20,335 nucleotides of DNA from Neolecta irregularis DAH-3 (Eukaryota > Ascomycota > Neolectomycetes > Neolectales > Neolectaceae). Numbering within the stretch: position 1 is the stretch's first letter; the number at the start of each line of letters is the position of its first letter. Below, piece by piece: positions 1 through 8,749 of this stretch. The translations under genes were made by a program, and so were the position numbers. A model generated the notes under the pieces. The model ran no database searches and had not been told where the DNA came from. It worked only from the letters and a program-made list of their open reading frames with translations. The stretch covers positions 1-20,335 of the forward strand of contig LXFE01000851.1 in assembly GCA_001929475.1 (NCBI GenBank). The letters run 5' to 3'.

Positions 1-702
1 CAAAGGCGACGGGACACCCAACGCTTCCAATATTATCCAAGGTTTTTGGAGGCGAAAAAGAATATCATAGTGGTTAGCGGAAATGCTCGAAATGATTAAT
101 TGCAAAGGAGGAGCTCTAAATAGTTAATAAATGTATGAAGAAAATCTTTCGCGAAGCATATGACTGAGACAGTTCACTTTCATTCCTCGCCTCTTGAATC
201 ATGCCTCTGGTGCGTGGTGCGGTCTAATAAAGGCGCGTGTACCTTGGAAATTGTGTGAACCTTGGAAATAGTGTACTGATTACCGTAGGGTAGCTATGAA
301 TGTCGTACAAGAAGCTCTGAAGCTCTACAATGCGACCTTTGTTGTTTACAATACAAACTATCGGAAAGAGATTTCAGATGTTTGGCAAAAGTCGGTAATT
401 ATCCCATTCTCAACCCAGGGTTAACAAATGGGACAGAAATGTTTTTAAGCACTTAAATAGCATTGCCATCTTCCATCAGGGTTCAAGCTGACTTGCGATT
501 TCACCCTTGATTCTCAGTTCGTGTGAACCCTTTCCTCACGGATTCCCAATACACATTGTCAACTAGAGACACAAAATAAACTCAACCCCTATTAAAACTA
601 GTCATAGATAGATGCCAAACTAGGACTATGTAAATGTAAAACCTCCCAATATCACTATGAATAAAGAATGCTAAATGCCAAGCGTAATACCCTTACAACT
701 CC
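1..702. other. Intergenic region, possibly with the 3' end of a gene entering from the left
   Basis: No recognisable gene lies here. On the plus strand, bases 2-70 read open from the window edge to a TAG (22 codons, ending in a basic WRRKRIS tail). This could be the C-terminus of a gene whose body lies outside the window, converging on HUL4, but nothing identifies it. Bases 241-276 hold two imperfect 18-bp tandem copies starting accttggaaa. The rest is AT-rich and probably contains the HUL4 3' UTR. Confidence 0.4.
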
Positions 703-3541
703 CTAGGCTAACCCAAAACCATCAACATTTTCCATCGCTAACGCAAGATATTTTTCTAATTTTTCATTAGAATCGTATTCAGGTAGGAGCAATCGGCTGA
801 AACAAGTGTAACTGGTCGGCAAACGATCCTGACTGGTTCCATTTCTTTGAATAATGATACTCATTCCATCGAGCCCGTTGACTGGTAAACGATTGGATGC
901 TGTGATGAATCTAAGCAGCCTTTGTTTCTCCTCAAAGTCGTATCGCATTACGATAGACCAGAAATGTCTGTTTAAATAAGCCATCAATGATGCAATGATA
1001 ATCACTTACTGAATTAGAGGATGGTCAAGGGAAAAGCCATCTTCATACTTCACAATCTTTTGCAGTTCCATAATATCAATTTCATCGGTACCTTCCGCGA
1101 CAACCAACATTTCGTCTGGCGTGAACAGAGAAATCGATTTCTTATCCATGATCGTGAAAAATCCTTCCTCAAAAGCTTCGATTTGCTCTCGAACGGCGGT
1201 ATACGAGACCCAACGTACATAATCCTGCACATATGAATGACGATTCGCATTGGTAACCGCCATGTTGGGGTTTTTTCCAAGGGACGTAGATACAACCTTT
1301 CCCGCAAATTCATAGCTGAATTCGTATGTCCTTAGAAAGACGTCTTCCACATCGCCGTCATCCCATTGCAAGAGCATTTGTAAACCGGCCGCCAAAGTCT
1401 ACTAGTTAATATTACAGAAATCATAAGCAAACACACTGGATGTAATTCCACCAAGTCCTCGAATTCGACATTCAGACCGAGTAGTCGTTTCCAGATCATT
1501 TTGGGAAACTGTAGCGAAACCACAATGCCCTGATACATGGCCAGCCCTATGATAAGTCCGGCTAGAACGTAATATTTTCGTTCAACTCCTGAGCCCATTC
1601 GAAACCAGACTCGATGACTTTCATCGTCTTCTTCAAACATGCCCCATTCGGGTCTTAAAAGCCCCTTCATCACATTGCCAAAAAAATCCTTGATAACTCC
1701 ACCTTGATCAACAGCCATTTCTTCGTGATATTTCACCCTCATTGGTGAAAGGAGCTCTGAGCGGTGACGAAATGCAAGCTGGGAGAATGCATCTTCAAGG
1801 AGATGATCGTGACGAATTGACAACCAGATATATGCCTGCATCTGTTTGCCCAAAATAGTGGTCAAGCGTGTACCGAGTTTATGGTTCATTCTGAAGGATT
1901 GTGTAATGGTAGCAGACACAGTGCAACTTTGCTCATATGCATCCATCATCAAAAAGAAATTTCGTTCGTGCAAAAGTGCATTTTTCGTGGGCATATTGAA
2001 TATAAATGGAAAGTCGAGGATGTGAACCGTATTCGCACGCGGGGTATGCCATGATTCCCAAAATTCGCGTGGAGCGGAAAGAACGCGAAAAGAGAGTATC
2101 GGACTTCGGAAAACATCAACGTCCACAGGGGTTTTCGATTCTTGGTTCGCAATATCTATTGGTTAAATTCGAACGGTCAAGAAAGACAAACATAGCAGTT
2201 TGAGCCAACGCAATGCTCCTGCAGAAACCTCAAAGAGACTAAAACGACCGGTTTCCATACCTGTTGTCTCATCGATCAGGCGGCGGCACAATCGAATTAT
2301 TCCTCTTCTCCTCTCCATTGACAGGTTCAACAAGTCGTCCCCTAACACTTCCAACAATCGTTCGAGGCCCTGGGAAGGACTCAACGCAAGTGTTATTTCC
2401 TTTATAACGTTCTTGCCGATCGCTCGTTCCACTTTTCCACCAATAAAGATGGACAGACTGTTGATTAACAGTCTAGCGAACTGACTCGACGTGCACTGAA
2501 TATCGCATTTGGCTTCACGAATGGAATGTTCAATGGATCGCATGATCTCAGCTCCATGATATTGACATAGCCATCGCCAAAACCAATTCCATCGTGTGAT
2601 ATCTTCGCCAATGAATAACATGGACAATTCTTTATATCGACTGAAGACCGAAATCATTGTATTGCTTATTAAAGTGACGTCAGACGAAAGCGTTATCGCG
2701 CACAAAACTTCGAGAATTTCATTGTTTAATGTCGATACAACGTAATGGGCATCTTGCTTTGCTCGTACGGCAGCTGTGAATGGTCTTGTTAATATTGACA
2801 TACTCTTCATCGAACCCTTTAGATCCATTTTTGACGAAAACGAGTCACAATACGAATTGTGTACATTCATACCACTGAACAAGCTGAGGGCATCTGAACC
2901 AAGAAACCCTGTCGATTTTGCTGCGTTGAGGAAAGCGACCTTAGAAGCCAACGGATCCTGCGGTGATAAAATCAGGGATGAACAGGGCTGTTTGGATGTG
3001 TGGATTCGATCATATACCGGAGTCCTCGTAGAAAGTTCGGGGATATAGCATAGCTGCGCGTTTTCGATAGCAAGAACGCTGGCAAAAGGACGAGCTGCAC
3101 TTGATTTCATCTGTTTTCGAAGTCCTCCTGTACTTTGTAAGAAACGAACATGATATGCTAGAGCACCTGAAGCACAGTAAGGATTATCACACTCGACATC
3201 GTCACAGCCAATAGTAAGCTGGTGGATATATCTGCGATATCAGCGGCTAAGCTGTGGATACCACACCTGGTGGTTCTGGCTTCATAACTTGCCTTCCATT
3301 CTCCAAAGGACACAGCCGTATGTTCTACCAGAATCTGTCTGAGCAGCGGATGTTTACGCGCAAGCGCGATGGACGAACGATCAGACTGCATCAGCGCAGT
3401 GCTGGCCACAATAGCCGCGGGTGAAGTATCGGGTAGAACCGGGTGTCTATTTTTTAGTCGGCTTCAGTGCTCGGGCTACGTAATGTCTCTCAAAATCCAC
3501 CTTATGCGATTGAAATTCACCGGATCTATCCGAATGAACAT
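703..3541 (-). CDS. HUL4: HECT-type E3 ubiquitin ligase, Hul4/E6AP-like
   Basis: Transfers ubiquitin from an E2 to substrates through a catalytic cysteine thioester. My six-exon model (3541-3501, 3446-3267, 3231-2192, 2155-1437, 1398-1010, 967-703) keeps frame throughout and gives 877 aa, close to the length of yeast Hul4. An N-terminal AZUL-like zinc domain (about residues 74-136) has RYIHQLTIGC followed by C88, C93 and C135, matching the E6AP cysteine spacing. The middle is helical and unassigned. The HECT domain covers about residues 520-877, with LIIGLAMYQGIVV in the N-lobe, the TSYTCFSRLLLPEY motif carrying catalytic C845, and a C-terminus ending GFGLA. Introns are 35-54 nt, several with weak 5' sites (GTGTGT, GTTTGT, GTGTGG). 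The TAA at 2162-2164 lies inside the 36-nt intron 2156-2191, so it is not a nonsense mutation. The start and first intron are the least certain parts. An inverted-repeat element begins about 155 bp upstream. Confidence 0.88.
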
Positions 3542-3694
3542 TTGGCGTATTTTCGGATATTATAGTCTAAACATCTGTACTATCTGCGTCGCATTCAAAG
3601 GATTGATATCTCCGGAATCCATGTTTATGTTCGTATCCGCATTAATCTCACCTAGGGCACAAAATTGAGCACATTCCTCAATCCTATTGATCTG

Positions 3695-3735
3695 ATACAC
3701 CTGGAAAACCGCGACACCTGGAAAATCTACCAGCC
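3695..3735 (+). repeat. Left arm of a 41-bp inverted repeat
   Basis: This 41-bp stretch matches the reverse complement of 4172-4212 at all but two positions. Inside it, the 12-mer acacctggaaaa occurs twice, 17 bp apart (3697 and 3714), so the arm has its own direct repeat. Similarity to the right arm resumes weakly in the C-rich tract that follows (about 3749-3770). It lies in the HUL4 upstream region, and no clear target-site duplication is visible outside it. Confidence 0.8.
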
Positions 3736-3796
3736 TCACACTAAACCCACCAGCCACACCACGCCCACCCCATAAGTTTTTTCAAATCCCCCCATC

Positions 3797-4117
3797 ATGC
3801 CTGTTGCTGAGAATCATGATCCTTTGCTGCCACGCAACCCAGTGGAGATATTTACCCAATCTTCTATCCAGGCATTCCAGTACTATCTTGAGAACCAATC
3901 AAAAAATGGGAAGATTCTTGATGAGATACGGATAACCCAGTACTGCAACCTTCTCAAGTGGCCAAAGCAGCAAGTTGGTGATAAGAAGGTTCTAGGAGAA
4001 AAGAAGTACCACGAGCTGTATGGAATAAGAAATACCGCGCTTAAGAAATATTGTCTTATGAGAATTCAAATCTATTCCACAAAGCTCTTACATTTTGTTG
4101 ATGGCTCAGTGGGGTAG
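3797..4117 (+). CDS. Short ORF of mobile-element character between inverted repeats, 106 aa
   Basis: An uninterrupted ATG-to-TAG ORF of 106 aa lies inside the inverted repeat. The protein is soluble and charged, with the segment YCNLLKWPKQQVGDKKVLG followed by KKYHELYGIRNTALKKY. That segment reminds me of the N-terminal part of KRBA2/Ginger-type integrase proteins, the part before the zinc-binding and DDE domains. This is an impression from memory, not a search result. No catalytic integrase domain follows downstream, so if the origin is right this is a truncated remnant. The terminal inverted repeats fit a DNA transposon better than a retrotransposon. It could equally be a short lineage-specific gene. 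Confidence 0.35.
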   Translation: MPVAENHDPLLPRNPVEIFTQSSIQAFQYYLENQSKNGKILDEIRITQYCNLLKWPKQQVGDKKVLGEKKYHELYGIRNTALKKYCLMRIQIYSTKLLHFVDGSVG

Positions 4118-4171
4118 TGGTGAAATGTATAATGGGCTCTTTTACAGGTGGCCAACTCTGGGTGCTGGTAT

Positions 4172-4212
4172 GGCTGGTGGATTTTCCAGGTGTCGCGGTT
4201 TCCCAGGTGTAT
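4172..4212 (-). repeat. Right arm of a 41-bp inverted repeat
   Basis: Inverted partner of 3695-3735, with two mismatches over 41 bp. It again carries two copies of the ccaggtgt-containing 12-mer, one now degenerate (tttcccaggtgt). The spacing between arms, about 436 bp, just encloses the 106-aa ORF. Confidence 0.8.
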
Positions 4213-5407
4213 TAGAACACTATCATTGATGCAGAGGTATTCAGCAGGGTCTCCATTTAGATCCCAGATTGAACTTGAGCGGTTTGATGGGAACAACTAA
4301 CATGTATGATCATTTATCTATAGGCGAAAGAATCTCGCAAAGTGCATGGAGTACTGATACAATGTCTAGCAAGGGGTGCAAAAATAAACCAAGGATAGAG
4401 CATGTCAAGCAGGCTGCAGTTGTAGAGTTTTTGAGGATTCTGATGCGCCTTAGATAAAATGAAAAAGCAATTTTTAGATTCTTGGCTTGGATGGATAGAG
4501 CACTATCCAGAGTCTTACAAACGGGAGGCTACAGGACTAATTGGAAAACAGAAACAGCTACGTCAATTATGAGAAACAGACAGGGACCAAAGAAAAGTAA
4601 AAGGAAAGACACCCTGTAAATATGCTCCAAAATATTATGTGAATTTTCCTTCGTGCGGCGAGTTCATTTCTTTTTTCTGGCGATCAGCATGTGTAGCATC
4701 ACTAGTTGGAGCTGGCGTTAGTCTTTTTGAACATCCCACTGTATTGAGGCAAATGAATTAAGGAGTAGGTCTGGGGAATGGTGTTTTCTTGTCTGATCTA
4801 TGTTTTTTCTGCCATCAAACTGGGCAAAAAGTAAAAAGGGTAATAGAGACAGAAAAATTATGTGATCGACATCAAAATACAAGGTCTAAACCTTGTAAAC
4901 CTGGCTTTCTTTGGAGCGGCTACCTAAAGGCTAACCCACGAGTTTAGATCTTGCTTCCATGTCGAAATTTCCAAGAAATGAAAGGGAAAGTGGATTAAGA
5001 AAAGAGATGCTTTGTATGGATTGTTTCAGATATATCGCCCTCCATTCATCCTCCCCACCCTCTAATACCTATGGTACGAAAGAATAAGGACAGAAGAAGC
5101 GGAAGCGACAAAAATATACGAGAAAACACGAATATTTTGCTGGCGTAGAAGCCGAAAGTAGCGTTTGAGCGCATACCAGCCCGCTCGGATAGAAGTCGCA
5201 CCAAACCCCTGTTGCAGTTGATCAAACTCATCGCTCGACCCCTTCTTCGGTGCCGTCACCACACTCTTTTTTCATTGTCTAGCCCAGTCCTGCAGCGCTC
5301 TCTTTATAATCATCATCCGGTTTCAATATAACTCTTCCTGTTGTGGCCCGATATAATCATTACCTTCGGAGTATCAATTGGAGCGATTTCGGCAGGACCG
5401 ATTCGTG
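4213..5407. other. Gene-poor stretch with decayed reading frames upstream of KCH1
   Basis: I recognise no gene here. Two weak plus-strand open stretches are visible. One is 4269-4457 (62 codons). The other is 4458-4760, which runs from an ATG (MKKQFLDSWLGWIEHYPES) through one in-frame TGA at 4566-4568 and stays open for a further 63 codons. Neither matches a family I know. They may be remnants of the element marked by the inverted repeats, or chance. The last few hundred bases before 5408 presumably include the KCH1 promoter; no specific site is convincing. Confidence 0.35.
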
Positions 5408-6992
5408 ATGGCTCCTAAATGGAAAAAGGAAATTCGGACAGATCACAAGTTTGATTGTACGTATACCCCTGGTCAATAATTTGCATCTAACATTTCCAGA
5501 TGTCGAGCTGAGCGATTTCAGAAAAAACTCGCTATTCGCTTATGCTGGCTATGCATGGGTCCATATTCAAATACTCAAGTCCTGCGCGATATATTGTTCA
5601 GAGCTTTGGACGGCTATCTCACTTCTTGCATTCAACAAATGGAACTCGAGCGTTCAGCCCAAGATTCCCTTTGCGATATCAAAATGGATCTTCTCCGGAT
5701 GTATCATATTTTCATATCTCTTGTTGATAAGGGATCTGTGGATTTGCAGAAAGATTCTAAAGTCGCGAGACATTGCGACTGCATATTTCAACATCAATGG
5801 TACTACTCCCCGGTTTCATCAATTCAATATTGACCAATAATCAGTCCAACGGACATACTGTGTTCGGGACTACAATTACTATTGTCTATTCGAAAAACTT
5901 ACTGAATCAAAAAAGAAAAAAGACGACTTTGCATTCTTTGTCCTTTTCACATTCAAAGGATGGAAGCGATTGATTTTGGCTGAAGGGCCTCGTCAATTGA
6001 TAAATGGATTTACCATCTATTCGATCCTCAAAGTCAAGAATTTTAGTTACGATATCCAAGACTATGCCGGAGGAACGTTGCAAAATATGATACTACTGTC
6101 AATAGTATTTTCGGCTACTATGTGGTTTTTCTCTGCAATACAATTGGTTTTGGCTGCGTTCCTTTACGTCCCACTGATCACCTTTATTCGAGGCAACTTG
6201 AAAGAGTACTGCTGTGTTAAGGTCGACAAACGGTTGGCTCTAGTCTTCATCATTCGCTGATTATCAAGACTGTCCAAGCTAATGGCTCATTATCGTCAGA
6301 AGAGACTTATCAAGGACGCAAAAAAGAAAGGGTCAAAGGCACCAAAACCTACACTACCGAATATTAGGGATATTGAGCTCGATTCTACATCAATTTTTCA
6401 CTATGGGATCAGTGATACTGCTAGTATTTCTTCTCGGCAAGGACTAGTACCCGAGCAAGACAACTTTTCTCAATCAAATGTTAGCATTAATCGAATACGA
6501 GGACCAAGTCATCCTCATGTCCAAAGGAGTATGACAAACACGTCGTCATCATCCTCAGTATTTCAAGTGTCTCCACTTCTTCCAGGTTCACCACCCCGCG
6601 CCTATACAGTCCAGGAACAATATCGACCTTCTCCAGCTCCACAAAGACATTTCAGCGAGAATCGAAATCCAAGTGCAACTCAGCAGTCATACCCAGTTGC
6701 AGGCTATAGGCCGGGACCGCCCTCAAGAGCTCAAACTTTCAATCAAAGTTCTCAGTTGCCGATGCTAGCACCGCGCCAAATGGGCCCGCAAAACGGATAT
6801 TTCTATCAACCTCAACATTCAACCTACAATAAACCCCCACCAGTTCCCATGACTATTCCTGTGAGAATGCAACCACCGTATCGCTCACGAACGGCACCTC
6901 CACACTTAGATTGTGTTACGCGGCCTCAACCGCGGAGAAACATACATGAGCCTATACGACCATATGGGTACAATCAATCGCAATACCGGTAA
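5408..6992 (+). CDS. KCH1: Kch1-family fungal membrane protein (low-affinity potassium transport)
   Basis: Kch1 and Prm6 of yeast are needed for low-affinity K+ uptake and for the calcium response to pheromone; this looks like a filamentous-fungal member. Four exons (5408-5456, 5500-5799, 5845-6232, 6269-6992) give 486 aa in continuous frame. Introns are 43, 45 and 36 nt; the first is textbook (GTACGT, then CTAACATTTCCAG). Hydrophobic helices fall near residues 36-62 and 77-97, with a further long hydrophobic stretch around residues 195-230. Family signatures are DDFAFFVLFTFKGWKRL, EGPRQLINGFTIYS and GNLKEYCCVKVDKR. After residue 250 the tail is hydrophilic and rich in Pro, Gln and Ser, probably disordered. 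The TGA at 6258-6260 falls in the third intron (5' site GTTGGC); skipping it restores VDKRLSKLMAHYRQ and the family's PTLPN motif. Confidence 0.87.
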
Positions 6993-7526
6993 AATTTGCT
7001 ACTTTCCCATGCTTCTCGTTTTTTGTACACATTCGTTTCTGCTATCAAATTGGGGGTGTTATTGGTATCGGTTTTGTTTCCGGAGGCTCTTTTGTAAATA
7101 TAGATCCCGTATGTTTTTTTATAATTTTTCAAAGCTCCCCGTGAACAGATTATATCTAGAGACTATGTTCTCCAAGATAGGCTTCAGCAAATGTGTCTGA
7201 AAGCGAGTATTAGTGAGAGATGTTTTCCCTCAACCATCATGATGTCAACTGTTTGAGGCCGATATTCCACTTACCATGATCGGGGACAGTAATCAACGGA
7301 TGGCCTTCAGTGTGGCAGTCACATCTCCGAGATCTCCTGCAAGATGTAGATGCCGCTGATAACAATATAACTGCAACGCTAATATAGCTTGATGCATCCT
7401 AGCTTGGGATTTGGGTTGAATGTCCCTTCAGGAGTTTACCTAATTTTAAATTTGTAGCAAAGGACATAGAACAAACATTGGGTGCCTAGTTTGTGTAAAC
7501 CAAAGAAGTCTCCTTGACTCATTGGA
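6993..7526. other. Intergenic region between KCH1 and tRNA-Trp
   Basis: No gene or repeat could be recognised. Plus-strand reading through 6993-7200 is a shadow running on from another frame of the KCH1 last exon. The region presumably holds the KCH1 3' UTR and the 5' flank of the tRNA gene. Confidence 0.5.
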
Positions 7527-7610
7527 GGGGCTATGGCGCAACGGTAGCGCTTTCGACTCCAGTATCGTCCGGACATCGAAGGGTTGTTGGTTCAAATCCT
7601 GCTGGCCTCA
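7527..7610 (+). tRNA. tRNA-Trp (anticodon CCA) with a 12-nt intron
   Basis: The mature tRNA is 72 nt before CCA addition. The acceptor stem GGGGCTA pairs with TGGCCTC, with G at the discriminator side followed by A at 7610. The D-arm is GCGC-AACGGTA-GCGC. The anticodon stem TTCGA/TCGAA encloses the loop CTCCAGA once a 12-nt intron (7563-7574) is removed from the canonical position one base 3' of the anticodon. The T-arm is GTTGG-TTCAAAT-CCTGC with one mismatch. The internal B box is GGTTCAAATCC (7589-7599). Eukaryotic tRNA-Trp genes often carry such introns, cut by the tRNA splicing endonuclease. Confidence 0.93.
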
Positions 7611-7616
7611 TTTTTT
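7611..7616 (+). terminator. RNA polymerase III terminator
   Basis: A run of six T residues follows the tRNA discriminator base directly, the usual Pol III stop signal. Confidence 0.85.
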
Positions 7617-7781
7617 CATGGATGTTGGGATAGAATTTTGAAACCCGACAATCGTTTCATAACTTTTGCAATTTTAAAAAATATCCTTGCAGATCAAGGT
7701 AGAAAGAAGATAGTCCTCCAATAATTTGATAACTCATTAATTTACCTTTCAACAATAGGGAAGTGGGTTAGCTAACCTTCT

Positions 7782-7798
7782 AAAATGAGGCCAACAGG
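7782..7798 (-). repeat. Inverted 17-bp copy of the tRNA-Trp 3' end
   Basis: The reverse complement of this stretch matches 7598-7614 (last part of the T-arm, 3' acceptor strand and first terminator Ts) at 16 of 17 positions. A weaker T-arm-like segment (ggtttgatatgcc on the minus strand) continues beside it, so it may be the remnant of a truncated tRNA-Trp copy in the opposite orientation. Confidence 0.55.
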
Positions 7799-7834
7799 GC
7801 ATATCAAACCGTATCAGTGCTTACAGCTATATCA

Positions 7835-8481
7835 ATGTCATCACCAGCAGCATCTACTCCCTCTAAGAAATCTCGGAAATGTACAAATTGCCGCACTGAA
7901 GGTCATACACGGAATTACTGTCCTCGAGCAACACTAGCTTCTACGAAGGTAATTCCACCCCTTGCCTGTCTACACAAACATCGAGAACGAGGCAACTGAA
8001 TCAAAAATCGAACCTGCAAAGGATTTATCATTGCTTTCTACGCAAGAGAGGTTCCACGCACCAGTAATTGAAGGAGGAAAAGCTGTATGGAATAGGGATA
8101 GTTGTATATGCTTATTTCAAACAGGATATTATGGCTGATCATGCTTTGTATATGGCATCGCTTCATTCAAACGTTATTCTAACATCAGCGCTCGAATTCT
8201 ATCTCTCCGATGCCGTCTCTCAGTCTCAGAGAAGAAAATATCGAAATTGGTATTGCCTTTCTTCTTGCTACCAATTCGGACCTATTCTCGGCTTGGGAAT
8301 TCGCTAGAAGTATAGGCTCAAAAGAGATACAAATCCAGTGTGAATATCGTGAATGCGTGCTCTAATTAGAAGATGCCAGCGAGAAATTCGAAACAACTTG
8401 GTACTTATTGAACGATTTGGATATTTTCAGTGTATTCAGGCGGGACCTTCAGTGAATGGAGTACCACATCAACAACGGTGA
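7835..8481 (+). CDS. Unidentified intron-rich gene with N-terminal CCHC zinc knuckle
   Basis: The first exon (7835-7948) encodes a Ser/Lys-rich start followed by CTNCRTEGHTRNYC, a clear C-x2-C-x4-H-x4-C zinc knuckle that could bind nucleic acid. A 37-nt intron (7949-7985) then joins in frame to 7986-8088 or beyond. A likely 40-nt intron (GTATGG to CAAACAG, about 8089-8130) and another perfect-looking one (GTATAT to TTCTAACATCAG, about 8149-8189) follow. Downstream, two different reading frames are open (for example IEIGIAFLLATNSDLFSAW and KKISKLVLPFFLL), and a last exon could end at TGA 8479-8481 after NNLVLIERFGYFQ. I could not build one unambiguous model past about 8150. I do not recognise the family. 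It may be a real gene, a pseudogene or a fragment of a mobile element; zinc knuckles occur in both cellular RNA-binding proteins and transposons. Confidence 0.35.
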
Positions 8482-8749
8482 TTTGACTGGGTATTCACGG
8501 ATTATGTTTCGATGGTATGGGGCTCGGGCGTTTCATCGGGTTACTACTTGCTTTTATAACAGCGCTATACTCTATTTCAGTATATTCAAAAGATATTTTA
8601 TAAAGATATAGAGAAAATTGCGATTAGATTAAGCATATATGCTACTGGTAATAATTGAGATCTAACTGTCACAGAGGGATTTCGACGAATCAGTGCAAGT
8701 GAGAAAATATGTGTGACTCGTAATTACCCGGATTCCCACCGACTCCATT
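8482..8749. other. Short intergenic region upstream of KRS1
   Basis: AT-rich DNA directly upstream of the lysyl-tRNA synthetase start. No coding frame or specific regulatory site could be supported. Confidence 0.4.

Noticed and set aside
2156-2191. In-frame TAA at 2162-2164 as a nonsense mutation in HUL4
   Set aside because: It falls inside a 36-nt segment with donor and acceptor signals; removing it gives LKLLYIANQES in frame and the ligase is otherwise intact.
5046-5262. Two overlapping minus-strand ORFs of 61 and 66 codons upstream of KCH1
   Set aside because: Short, overlapping in different frames, no motif and no splice support.
6233-6268. TGA at 6258-6260 as the true end of the KCH1 protein
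   Set aside because: The same frame reopens at once and encodes the family's post-membrane region with PTLPN; a 36-nt intron explains the stop.
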